Origin: a virus
DNA length: 64,000 nt
Reading direction: 5' to 3' (one strand)
IMG/VR virus record: IMGVR_UViG_3300047553_000365
Span: 62,001-126,000 of that record
A model generated the notes under the pieces. It had not been told where the DNA came from. It was given only the letters and a program-made list of their open reading frames with translations, and did not search any database. The stretch's first letter is position 1. The number at the start of each line of letters is the position of its first letter. A program made the position numbers and the translations under genes. Positions 23,256 through 30,820 of this stretch are shown piece after piece.

Positions 23256-24361
23256 TATTCAAAGTCTCTAATTCCGTAAACGAACGGGAACCTAGGAATA
23301 AGCTTATCAGGAGTAAGATTGAAATATCTTACAGTTGCTTTCTTACCAATATAGTTACCCTTATTCACCCAGAGTTCTTGTAAGTAGTCTCTATCACCCT
23401 TGATATTAGAATTAAACTGGTGTCCTAATTTGTTGACAAATACCATAGCACCTGCCAATCCGCTTCTATTACCATTTCCTTCAAGAATATCCATAATAAC
23501 AAATTCATCATCTTGGAATTCCTTTCTCTTAAGAAGAGAAGCAGAACGCTTGAATTCATACTTAGTATTCTCTCTCACCATTTGACCTTCATAACCATTA
23601 TCAAGAAATTGCTCATACAGGGAATCTAATTGACTATTATTTTCCGCTAAGTATGTGGGAACAACTTTTATACCATATTCACCAAGATTAAATACCGTGT
23701 GAATGTGGTTAATTAAGTTGTTTCTTTCTGAAAATGTATTTGTATCATCGGCAATATCATACCACCAGAATTGAACCATGTTCTTACACTCATTCAAATC
23801 TTTAGCAGATGGTTTTTGTTTCTTAACCAATGAAGTGATCTTGTTAAAATCATCTTTCAGATTATGGTTGTAGAGTTCACCATCCAACACAAGGTCAGGA
23901 TACATATTAAATACATTCTCAAGACCCTCTAAAATAAAGGGAATAGTCACCCATTTCTTACCATTTCTAGAGTATGCACCTTTACGGGAAATTACTGCTC
24001 TAAGACCATCAAGCTTTGGTTGACAGTAAAGAGGAAACTTAACCTTATCCTTACGATCTTCCCACTTCTTGGCTAACATGGGTTCAACATATTGTTGAAT
24101 GTCAATACTATTGATATCCTCATGATATCCTGTATCTTTTCTTTTTTGCCATGCTGCCTGTGCTTCAAACAATGCCTGTTCAGCAGGATTTCTCTGATTG
24201 GATCTACCAAAATTTGTAACATCACAAACAGTCCATTCAGTAGTTTGTAACTTACCATCTAATTGACCATGAATAGTTCGATATATCTCACCCTCAATCT
24301 CAATAGTCCAAGTTTGAATTGCACCCGTATTTGTTCTTGAATATAGTGTAGGTAATTTCAT
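23255..24361 (-). CDS. ATP-dependent DNA ligase with N-terminal WGR-like domain
   Basis: The 368-residue protein opens with a WGR-like segment (IQTWTIEIEGEIYRTIHGQL, then NFGRSNQRNPAEQA). The ligase core follows: motif I QPKLDG with the adenylated Lys at 116, VLDGELY as motif III, YEGQMVR as motif IV and SLLKRKEF as motif V. The C-terminal OB-fold region has KKATVRYF. It seals nicks in DNA. It is in the same unit as a macro-domain protein and an RNA ligase, giving the phage three different ligases in 13 kb. Confidence 0.93.
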   Translation of the reverse strand: MKLPTLYSRTNTGAIQTWTIEIEGEIYRTIHGQLDGKLQTTEWTVCDVTNFGRSNQRNPAEQALFEAQAAWQKRKDTGYHEDINSIDIQQYVEPMLAKKWEDRKDKVKFPLYCQPKLDGLRAVISRKGAYSRNGKKWVTIPFILEGLENVFNMYPDLVLDGELYNHNLKDDFNKITSLVKKQKPSAKDLNECKNMVQFWWYDIADDTNTFSERNNLINHIHTVFNLGEYGIKVVPTYLAENNSQLDSLYEQFLDNGYEGQMVRENTKYEFKRSASLLKRKEFQDDEFVIMDILEGNGNRSGLAGAMVFVNKLGHQFNSNIKGDRDYLQELWVNKGNYIGKKATVRYFNLTPDKLIPRFPFVYGIRDFE

Positions 24362-24363
24362 AA

Positions 24364-24771
24364 TTAAGATCCTGCATGTAATACTAATTCACCATTTTCC
24401 ATACTATATCCTTCCAGATAACCATGATGGCCATCGTGGTTGTTCGCAAAGAATCTAAAGATATCCTTTATGGTAGGATTGGTAAACACTTGTGATTTGT
24501 TTTCCCAATCTTCAATACGAACAGTCAATTCCCCTTCATAAATTACTTCTTCATTGGAGAAGTCTGGATACTTAACAATCCATTCAGATCCTTTATCATC
24601 ATCCCCATAATCAATCGAATCAAACATGGAAAATCTAGACCATGCATTGATAGTATACCCACCATATGTTTTCCATTGTCTAGGTGCATGTTCTCCAATT
24701 AATTCTTCCCATTCTCCGCACATCTGGTCATAAGTTCCAGTCTTAACATTTTCTAGTGGTTTTTCGTTCAT
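24364..24771 (-). CDS. Protein of unknown function
   Basis: The 135-residue acidic protein contains TYGGYTINAWSRFSMFDSID and ends with NNHDGHHGYLEGYSMENGEL. No known family was recognised. It overlaps the upstream gene by 4 nt and ends 2 nt before the ligase ATG. Confidence 0.65.
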   Translation of the reverse strand: MNEKPLENVKTGTYDQMCGEWEELIGEHAPRQWKTYGGYTINAWSRFSMFDSIDYGDDDKGSEWIVKYPDFSNEEVIYEGELTVRIEDWENKSQVFTNPTIKDIFRFFANNHDGHHGYLEGYSMENGELVLHAGS

Positions 24772-25067
24772 TTTCTTTTGGTCTTTTGTTTAAATTTCTT
24801 AAAATCATCATCAGATATCCAATCTACATCTTCTCTATAAAATTGGAATTCTACCTTACAATATTTTGGTTTAACATAAAGTATACCGTCCCCAATATCA
24901 TCCTTGGTGAGAGTTCCAACAGTTACAAAATATTCCTCTACAGGAATTAGAGTGGTCGGTCTAATCTTTCTAGGAGAATACATAGAAATCTTAAAGGGAT
25001 CTCTTAGATAACAGATAATCCTAGGCTGTTTCAACTTGATTTTATCACCTTTTCTTAGCGTGTCCAT
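24768..25067 (-). CDS. Protein of unknown function
   Basis: The 99-residue basic protein is probably beta-rich and has a Lys-rich C-terminus (DDFKKFKQKTKRK). Its ATG overlaps the RNA ligase stop. The upstream GGAGGAAG is part of the RNA ligase codons, so it is not by itself good evidence of a ribosome-binding site. Confidence 0.63.
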   Translation of the reverse strand: MDTLRKGDKIKLKQPRIICYLRDPFKISMYSPRKIRPTTLIPVEEYFVTVGTLTKDDIGDGILYVKPKYCKVEFQFYREDVDWISDDDFKKFKQKTKRK

Positions 25068-26425
25068 TAGCTTTCTTCCTCCATGTCAGATTCTCCATTG
25101 TCTCTAGATGCACTTTCCTTAATAACGAAATCAGGATTCTTAAACTTAAATGCTGGTCTAGTAGGCTTGCTTTCAATTCTTACAACAATACCTTCATTAA
25201 CAACAGCATTCTTACTAAGGAAACATTGCTTCTTGAAATAGGTTTCCTTAAGCTTAGTAATGAAGTTTGTTCTCCAATCATCATCCACAGGAATATTAAA
25301 CAGATCCTTGGCCAGTCCGTAGTAATGAATAGGAACAGTTTCCAATCCTCTATCCACACAGAACTCAACCATAGACGGAAGAGAGAATTCGTGCTTTTCC
25401 GTAGAGCTAATATTTCTCACGACACGATAAACATAGAATCCAAGTTCACCCTTAGTTAAACCATAGTCATATCCCTTTTGAACACACTTCTCAGGAGATA
25501 CCCATCCAACAATTTCTCCATAGATAAGATAATCGTCTGGAATGCTGTCCTTAATTCTTTCGGAAATAACAGACCACACACCATTATCATTACCAGTTAA
25601 AATTCTGCTTCTAGATGCATACACATGACGATATTCTGTATTAGGAATACCTACCAAAAATCTGAATGGATTAAATCTCTTCTTACATTCCAGTTCTGCA
25701 AAGATAGCAGATGTGCCATGAAGCTTTTCAGACACAGTAATAATATCATCGGGACTAATAAGAAACATATTCTTACCCAACTGTTCAGTCTTGTAATGAA
25801 AGGCAAATTGATTACCCACAATGCTCTTTTCCGCAGAAGGCTTACGGATAGCACTCTCCACAACATTGTATGCAGAGTTAAGAACCTTTCTAACGGGTCT
25901 TGGAAATATGCCAACGATCTTACCAAAGACTTTACGACACTTATTAGGTGTGCTTTGTGTTTGATTGCTAACTTTAACCTCTGGTCTTACATACTTAGTA
26001 ACCAGTAGATCACTACCCACAGTATCAAATTCTTTACCAAGAGCAAACACAGATTCATTCACCTTGTAATATTCTGCAAGTTTGGAAACCTTAAACACAA
26101 ATCCCTGACTAGGAACTTCACGAAGTCTAATAGCCTTTACACGGCATTGCTTACCAAAGAATCCTTTGGTCTTACCATCGCTATTAAGTTCTGGTCTGTC
26201 CAGAAGATTAGCCCAAGAAAGAAACTTTTTATCAATGCAACATTCCACAGGAAAATACACCAATAGTTCCCCTTCCTGATAAGTGCCTTTTTGAATGATA
26301 ATTTCATTACCGAAAATATCAATCAGAGAAAGCTTATCAGCATTAGGATGATCCTTAATTGTTGGACACTTTACAACTGTGGCCAAATAGTTAGGATCTG
26401 CTGTTTCGGAAATAGTAAGTTTCAT
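25067..26425 (-). CDS. RNA ligase of the Deinococcus Rnl (Rnl5) type
   Basis: The 452-residue protein has an N-terminal OB-like domain (ending about residue 115) and a central nucleotidyltransferase domain. Motif I is SEKLHGTSA with the adenylated Lys at 234, then YGEIVGW, NEGIVVRIE and AFKFKNPDFVIK. This arrangement, OB domain first and KxHGT as motif I, matches the DraRnl/Rnl5 family, which seals nicks with an RNA 3' end. It overlaps a macro-domain gene by 4 nt. The C-terminal tail is acidic. It is the second RNA ligase in the window and from a different family than the first. Confidence 0.9.
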   Translation of the reverse strand: MKLTISETADPNYLATVVKCPTIKDHPNADKLSLIDIFGNEIIIQKGTYQEGELLVYFPVECCIDKKFLSWANLLDRPELNSDGKTKGFFGKQCRVKAIRLREVPSQGFVFKVSKLAEYYKVNESVFALGKEFDTVGSDLLVTKYVRPEVKVSNQTQSTPNKCRKVFGKIVGIFPRPVRKVLNSAYNVVESAIRKPSAEKSIVGNQFAFHYKTEQLGKNMFLISPDDIITVSEKLHGTSAIFAELECKKRFNPFRFLVGIPNTEYRHVYASRSRILTGNDNGVWSVISERIKDSIPDDYLIYGEIVGWVSPEKCVQKGYDYGLTKGELGFYVYRVVRNISSTEKHEFSLPSMVEFCVDRGLETVPIHYYGLAKDLFNIPVDDDWRTNFITKLKETYFKKQCFLSKNAVVNEGIVVRIESKPTRPAFKFKNPDFVIKESASRDNGESDMEEES

Positions 26426-26937
26426 AGCGGAATACGAATTGAAGATTGGTTTTTTGTATTTGTGGGATTAAGTTTATAGACGATGAATTCAACATTGAAT
26501 AGATGTTCCATGTCTTCAAGAATAGCTTCCACTACTCTCCAAGAACCTCCTGCACGATCACAGCCCATCTTATAGGGAACACCAATCTTGATAGGAAAGT
26601 AACCATCATACAGATTATCGAAAGCTTCGCAAGCTTTAAAAATAGAATTATATAGGTGGTCATATGAACAGTTCCTATTAAGAGGATTGCCATCGCATCC
26701 AACACCAACTTGCCCATAGAGATTAACCACTAGCCTATTATCTGGCAAGGTGGCAATGGTAGAACTTCCAAGCCTATCCTCTGGTGCAGCATCCCATGCA
26801 TTATCTGCCTGTTCCACTTGGGGCCATTTAACCCTAAGTGCCAATGCAACACCACTACCCATAACTTTATGAGCATTGGCACAATGCATAGCAACATCCC
26901 AATCCCCTTCCAGAAGATCACCATCAATAGTTTTCAT
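26422..26937 (-). CDS. Macro-domain ADP-ribose-binding or hydrolysing protein
   Basis: The 171-residue protein has the macro-domain ligand loops: DGDLLEGDWDVAMHCANAHK at the start (residues 5-24, with Asn21), MGSGVALAL, VVNLYGQ, and KIGVPYKMGCDRAGGSW. It resembles Poa1p-type ADP-ribose 1''-phosphate phosphatases. Those enzymes process the by-product of tRNA 2'-phosphate removal, which would fit the RNA ligase translated directly after it (4-nt overlap). De-ADP-ribosylation is the alternative. It starts 6 nt after the -10-like box at 26944. Confidence 0.9.
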   Translation of the reverse strand: MKTIDGDLLEGDWDVAMHCANAHKVMGSGVALALRVKWPQVEQADNAWDAAPEDRLGSSTIATLPDNRLVVNLYGQVGVGCDGNPLNRNCSYDHLYNSIFKACEAFDNLYDGYFPIKIGVPYKMGCDRAGGSWRVVEAILEDMEHLFNVEFIVYKLNPTNTKNQSSIRIPL

Positions 26938-26943
26938 GCGCCT

Positions 26944-26964
26944 AGTATGAGTCGGTTTTAATTA
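26944..26964 (-). promoter_or_regulatory. Early/middle-type promoter copy 12 (macro domain and ligases)
   Basis: TAATTAAAACCG, ACT, -10-like CATACT, 6 nt (AGGCGC), ATG at 26937. The TAATTA contains the stop codon of the gene ending at 26962. Confidence 0.73.
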
Positions 26965-27366
26965 CACTCTTTGGTCGGTTTTTATGAATGATTCTACATC
27001 GAAAGAATTTACTACATTATATTCCAGACCGGGATAATGCATTTCCATATATAAATCTAGTTCATCTCTATTTTGAGCAGCCACAAAATATGTCTTTTGT
27101 TCACTATCTTCCACAAACAATTCATAGATGGTATGAACAATGGTGTCGTAGTAAATGATTGAAAATAATTTACCCCAAGCTATTCTCCCAATATACTCCC
27201 ATGAAAACAAAAACACAGAAGCTACCATCCATAGATTTCTATGTTCAATATTAAAGACTCCTCCAAAATGAAGGACTAGGTAAAAGCTTATAATAGTCCA
27301 AAACCATGCGGCAAAATCAAAATGTGATTTATATTTGTAATATATTTTTGGATTTCCTTCAGGCAT
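26962..27366 (-). CDS. Membrane protein of unknown function
   Basis: The 134-residue protein has two membrane segments (about residues 18-36 and 44-62) and a soluble C-terminal half with a DRDEL-like acidic stretch. It overlaps the upstream Lys-rich gene by 8 nt. No family was recognised. Confidence 0.68.
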   Translation of the reverse strand: MPEGNPKIYYKYKSHFDFAAWFWTIISFYLVLHFGGVFNIEHRNLWMVASVFLFSWEYIGRIAWGKLFSIIYYDTIVHTIYELFVEDSEQKTYFVAAQNRDELDLYMEMHYPGLEYNVVNSFDVESFIKTDQRV

Positions 27367-27583
27367 TTTTTTGTTTCTCTCTAATTTTTCTTTCTAGTAT
27401 ATCTAACTTAACAGTTATATCAGTCTTTTTAGGATTAGCATCTTCAATCCGTAGCAATGAAAAATACTTTTTCTTCAGTTCCTCAAGTTCTAGATCAACC
27501 ACAGGTTCTTTCTTTACAGCCTTTTTCTTAGCAGTAATTTTCTTTGGTTTCTTCTCTTTTTTTGCTGATTCTTCAGGCTCCAT
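27359..27583 (-). CDS. Lysine-rich small protein
   Basis: The 74-residue protein has a long Lys/Ala/Pro-rich N-terminal half (EESAKKEKKPKKITAKKKA) and a helical C-terminal half. The basic tail suggests nucleic-acid binding. The ATG at 27583 overlaps the end of the upstream gene by 11 nt; starts at 27610 or 27634 are possible but overlap more. Confidence 0.58.
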   Translation of the reverse strand: MEPEESAKKEKKPKKITAKKKAVKKEPVVDLELEELKKKYFSLLRIEDANPKKTDITVKLDILERKIREKQKNA

Positions 27584-27890
27584 ATTCAAAGTAATCTTCC
27601 TTTTTACCATAGGCAGTAAAGACTTTAACATCATCGTCTAATCTGGCCACAATGTCTTTGGTATTTAATCTGGATATAAGTTCTGCACAATCTGTTTTGA
27701 AATCATGACTCCAATATCCACACCCCCAATGTCCAATAACTCCCTCACAACATTTACAGTGAACTTCATATTCCAATACTGGTCCTAATGTTTCCAATCT
27801 ATCAATAATTTTTTCCTGAAAATCCGTAGATCCACAGAAATAGCACTTTATGGGCTTACCAATAGTATTATAGTAATCACTGACTTTCAT
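27573..27890 (-). CDS. Zinc-binding protein with paired CxxC motifs
   Basis: The 105-residue protein has CYFCGS near residue 16 and CKCC near 45, the pattern of a zinc ribbon, followed by GHWGCGYWSHDF with more possible ligands. It belongs to the type of short phage zinc-ribbon proteins with no known function. It overlaps the upstream 56-residue gene by 14 nt. Confidence 0.72.
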   Translation of the reverse strand: MKVSDYYNTIGKPIKCYFCGSTDFQEKIIDRLETLGPVLEYEVHCKCCEGVIGHWGCGYWSHDFKTDCAELISRLNTKDIVARLDDDVKVFTAYGKKEDYFEYGA

Positions 27891-28047
27891 AATCTTCTAC
27901 ATCGTAGTTGTAATCTATCTCCCAGCAGTTTATACCACAACAAGGGCATCCTGTCAACCATGCATCCCCTCCTAATTCATCAAGAGAGTAGAATCTTTGT
28001 TCTGCATGACACCATCCATCATATTCGTTTTCTTCTTCGATATTCAT
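27877..28047 (-). CDS. Very small acidic protein with a CPCC motif
   Basis: A 56-residue reading frame starts MNIEEENEYDG, contains LTGCPCCGINCW and ends EDYESQ. Its ATG overlaps the stop of the YopX gene (ATGA), and its end overlaps the zinc-ribbon gene by 14 nt. Both CPCC and a preceding Cys/His (WCHAEQ) could bind zinc. Coupling to both neighbours and a sensible composition support it as a real gene. Confidence 0.65.
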   Translation of the reverse strand: MNIEEENEYDGWCHAEQRFYSLDELGGDAWLTGCPCCGINCWEIDYNYDVEDYESQ

Positions 28048-28442
28048 TTTACTGTGGTTTTAATTAAATTATTATTTTCATTAACATTTCCTATTATGGT
28101 TAATTTATCGAAAGAGTCTTGTGATGTTACAACTCTACCAACAACTTCTGGCTCCCCGTTCCCCATAGCTCTATATATGTAGGGAGTATTAAATCCACCA
28201 TTGTAGTAATCCATATGATAGAGAAATTTTACACCACTTTCAGAACTACTCAATCCCGTAATAGGATTAGCTTCTAAAATATCTCCCTCATATATATCGT
28301 TACCTTTGGAATCTTTAAATCCAGTATATTGTTCAACCTTACACCAATATAGAGGAAATGAAAAGTCTTTAAACATTTTAAGTTCTCCATATTGGTATTT
28401 TTTCTGTTGGTCATACCATGCTCTAAATTTTAGTTCTCTCAT
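28044..28442 (-). CDS. YopX-family protein, copy 3
   Basis: The 132-residue protein has the YopX landmarks LKFRAWYDQQKKY, VEQYTGFKDSKGNDIYEGD and KLTIIGNVNENNNL. Its last codons run through a degenerate promoter element (28046-28066). It overlaps the phosphoesterase gene by 4 nt upstream and the 56-residue gene downstream. Confidence 0.87.
   Translation of the reverse strand: MRELKFRAWYDQQKKYQYGELKMFKDFSFPLYWCKVEQYTGFKDSKGNDIYEGDILEANPITGLSSSESGVKFLYHMDYYNGGFNTPYIYRAMGNGEPEVVGRVVTSQDSFDKLTIIGNVNENNNLIKTTVK
28046..28066 (-). promoter_or_regulatory. Degenerate early/middle-type promoter copy 13
   Basis: TAATTAAAACC followed by A instead of G, then CAG, then TAAAAT, which overlaps the ATG of the 56-residue gene. 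Transcription from here would begin inside that gene and could serve only the zinc-ribbon gene and those beyond. It lies within the YopX coding region, so it may be decaying or chance. Confidence 0.4.
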
Positions 28443-29284
28443 ATTCTCATTCTCACATCATCACAAATGCATTCCATAAATTCCAACTCATTCAGAATAT
28501 ATGATGCACATTCTTCTGTTACTCTTCTTTCAGTTCTATGAAAATGACCATGAAATGATTTCTTCGGTTTTGCCAGATCGAAAAGTTTATCATGTAATTT
28601 TCTTTCCATTACACATTCTTCCCAGAGTGTTTTGTCATTAACACACCAAGTAGCTATTCCATCTTTTCTATTTGGACCTAACCAACTAGGAGCAGAATGA
28701 GTTATTAGAACATCACACTCCACCACTTTACTCTCATCAAGATAAAATCGTTCATCGGGCCAATAGTCAACACCTTCAACTCTATATTTTCTATCAATGG
28801 AAATTCCTCCACCGACAAATAGAAACTTTTTACCATTGATAGTCTTTACCGTATAATCAGGTAAAAACTCAATGTTAGAAAGACATGTTATTCTCCAATC
28901 CCCATTAAAGTAATCAGGATTGTCATGATTTCCACGGATGACATACAGTTGTATGTTTCTTTCAGCCAAGACTTCATTTAACTTTGATTGTAATTCAATC
29001 TCATCACCAATCTTGCGCTTGAAACCTATACCATAATCTCCAACTTGAATTATGATACAATCTCTAAAATCTTCTTTAATGATCCTTTCTTTGAATCTAG
29101 TAAATCCTCCATGAAGATCACCAACCACAAGAACCATAGTGTAAAATGTGTAAGGAGCATTTTCCTCCACATTTTTCTTCTTTTTATTCGGGCCTACATT
29201 ATCCCACAAGGGAGATTTATTCCAAGCCTTAATATCATTCACCCTACTAGTCGGGCCTTTTCCACCATGCCATTGTCCTTTCAT
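28439..29284 (-). CDS. Metallophosphoesterase with an N-terminal GKG-type phage extension
   Basis: The 281-residue protein has a complete calcineurin-like set: GDLHGG near residue 55, VGDYGIG near 80, RGNHDNPDYF near 117, THSAP near 195 and HGHFHR near 245. The first 45 residues (MKGQWHGGKGPTSR, then AWNKSPLWDNVG) resemble short free-standing phage proteins with a GGKG start, so this looks like a fusion. It lies between the YopX gene and a receiver-like gene, overlapping both by 4 nt. The neighbours suggest nucleic-acid or nucleotide phosphoester substrates. Confidence 0.88.
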   Translation of the reverse strand: MKGQWHGGKGPTSRVNDIKAWNKSPLWDNVGPNKKKKNVEENAPYTFYTMVLVVGDLHGGFTRFKERIIKEDFRDCIIIQVGDYGIGFKRKIGDEIELQSKLNEVLAERNIQLYVIRGNHDNPDYFNGDWRITCLSNIEFLPDYTVKTINGKKFLFVGGGISIDRKYRVEGVDYWPDERFYLDESKVVECDVLITHSAPSWLGPNRKDGIATWCVNDKTLWEECVMERKLHDKLFDLAKPKKSFHGHFHRTERRVTEECASYILNELEFMECICDDVRMRI

Positions 29285-29706
29285 TGTGATAAAATTTTTC
29301 TTATAATCGGTCTTGCTCTAGCATTTGCAGAATGCACATAAAACTTAGGAATAGGGACTTCCGCAAGCTTACACGCACTCACTAAATATTGAGCGCAATG
29401 CGCTCCTGTCTTAATATCAAAATTCTCCCAATTTTCCATGAGAAATTGGGCTGCTAACTTCTTACTAGTTCTATTTTCGGCTAATTCATATGCCACATCC
29501 CACAGATCATTATCAAAACTGACAACATCAGGAATACCCACGGTATCAATGTAGTTTACAAACTCATCGTAGGATCTTACAATGTCCCACTTCCATACAG
29601 GTATACCAGAATAAACAATCAGATTAGCATCCTCATCCCACAGGTGAGCATGTTCTGGTTGTCTATCATCATCCAAGAATAGAAATCTCTTTTCCTTTAT
29701 ATCCAT
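29281..29706 (-). CDS. Cyclic-phosphate-processing receiver-like domain protein
   Basis: The 141-residue protein is a free-standing receiver-like domain: RFLFLDDDRQPEH at residues 7-19, VVRSYDEF-type segment (DIVRSYDEFVNYI), PDVVSFDNDLWD, TGAHCAQYLVSACK and FYVHSANARARPI. This fits the receiver family predicted from genome context to handle 2',3'-cyclic phosphates in RNA repair, which is not a signalling receiver. The phage has two RNA ligases and a kinase-phosphatase pair, so an RNA end-processing role is plausible. It overlaps the metallophosphoesterase by 4 nt. Confidence 0.78.
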   Translation of the reverse strand: MDIKEKRFLFLDDDRQPEHAHLWDEDANLIVYSGIPVWKWDIVRSYDEFVNYIDTVGIPDVVSFDNDLWDVAYELAENRTSKKLAAQFLMENWENFDIKTGAHCAQYLVSACKLAEVPIPKFYVHSANARARPIIRKILSQ

Positions 29707-29933
29707 GTTAAATCTATTTCTAATTGTAAGTCTTCCGAACCTTCTGGTTTAGTGACTATTCCCTCTGAAAGAAAATAGTCCAGATAATCAAGCAGTTTCT
29801 TATTAAGAAACCATTTTGAATCTCTCTTCATTTTAGGCATTGCCATTAATACTACTAATGCTCCAATTTCTTCTAATGTTAAGCTATCGGAAGCAATGTC
29901 TAACGGCAGGGTTATTTCTTCTTTATTATCCAT
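29697..29933 (-). CDS. Small helical protein of unknown function
   Basis: The 78-residue protein starts MDNKEEITLPLDIAS and is acidic and mostly helical. The ATG at 29933 overlaps the RadA-like stop by 8 nt, and its end overlaps the receiver-like gene by 10 nt. A longer reading to 29996 would lie inside the RadA-like gene and is less likely. Confidence 0.6.
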   Translation of the reverse strand: MDNKEEITLPLDIASDSLTLEEIGALVVLMAMPKMKRDSKWFLNKKLLDYLDYFLSEGIVTKPEGSEDLQLEIDLTWI

Positions 29934-30780
29934 TTTTAAATATACTTTTGAGAATTGGCATCCATCCACCCTTCTTTTTGAATACAGTTCGGGCAATCGC
30001 TTCTCTTGCTACAAGCATACCAAGAGAAATCGCATAGTCAACTACTTTTTTATTACCCTTGAATTTCTTCTGAGTGGCAATAATTTTAGGAACATCATAC
30101 TTACCTCTATAGACATAGCCTGTGGAAGTAAGGTCTGCATGAAAAAGTCCTGTGACACCAAATCTATTTTTAATTACTGCAAATATTCTCTTATTAGGGT
30201 CTTCCTCATCATCTCTCAAAATCTCCATTTGAACATCTAGAAAGAATGATAACGATGGACCACCCCTAATTTCACCCTTACCGTTTTCTTGTAGAATAAA
30301 GATAAGAATACATCCATTTTGTTTGACAGCAGCAATTAGTGTTCTAATACAGTAATCGACTATTTTACTCTTAGTGATCTTCTTATCCTTACAGGTCAAT
30401 GTTTGGAATGAGTCGATAACGATCAGGTCGTTTATATAGGTGAGTTGAGTCAATTCGTCAATGTCGGTAACATTACCAATGTTGACATTATTTGCACCTA
30501 GCCTCTTGCCTGTAATAGATAGCTGTGCCTTACTCTCTTCACCAGATGCGTATTTAACACGCTTACCTAGTCGAGTGAGTCTTTCGCATATATCTAGGCA
30601 AAACGAAGTTTTACCTGCGCCAGCATTGGCGTGTATAATACAAGTAGATCCGGGCAATAGACCACCACCAAAAATGGCATCCAAGTTACTATCCCCCGTG
30701 CTTATTCTGTTTGAAAGGTAATCAGGTGCATTTACACAGGATACCCTCTCAAACCCGTCATTTTGCAGATTCAAGTTCAT
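29926..30780 (-). CDS. radA: RadA/Sms-like RecA-fold ATPase without zinc finger or Lon-like domain
   Basis: The 284-residue protein has Walker A HANAGAGKTS near residue 50-59, ASGEES near 75, Walker B DLIVIDSFQTL near 115 and the KNRFG motif that distinguishes RadA from RecA. It lacks the N-terminal zinc finger and the C-terminal Lon-like domain of bacterial RadA. RadA helps branch migration in recombination. An ATG at 30792 overlaps the -10 box, so the ATG at 30780, 7 nt after the box, is chosen. It heads the unit with the receiver-like and phosphoesterase genes. Confidence 0.88.
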   Translation of the reverse strand: MNLNLQNDGFERVSCVNAPDYLSNRISTGDSNLDAIFGGGLLPGSTCIIHANAGAGKTSFCLDICERLTRLGKRVKYASGEESKAQLSITGKRLGANNVNIGNVTDIDELTQLTYINDLIVIDSFQTLTCKDKKITKSKIVDYCIRTLIAAVKQNGCILIFILQENGKGEIRGGPSLSFFLDVQMEILRDDEEDPNKRIFAVIKNRFGVTGLFHADLTSTGYVYRGKYDVPKIIATQKKFKGNKKVVDYAISLGMLVAREAIARTVFKKKGGWMPILKSIFKNG

Positions 30781-30787
30781 CGCGCAT

Positions 30788-30808
30788 ATCATAGGTCGGT
30801 TTTAATTA
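30788..30808 (-). promoter_or_regulatory. Early/middle-type promoter copy 14 (RadA unit)
   Basis: TAATTAAAACCG, ACC, -10-like TATGAT, then 7 nt to the ATG at 30780. This is the rightmost copy; beyond about 33 kb the late element takes over. Confidence 0.74.
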
Positions 30809-30820
30809 ATAACTTACAAG

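Noticed and set aside
25069-25082. GGAGGAAG before the gene starting at 25067 as a Shine-Dalgarno site
   Set aside because: It is the Glu-rich end of the RNA ligase coding region and no other gene in the window shows a comparable site.
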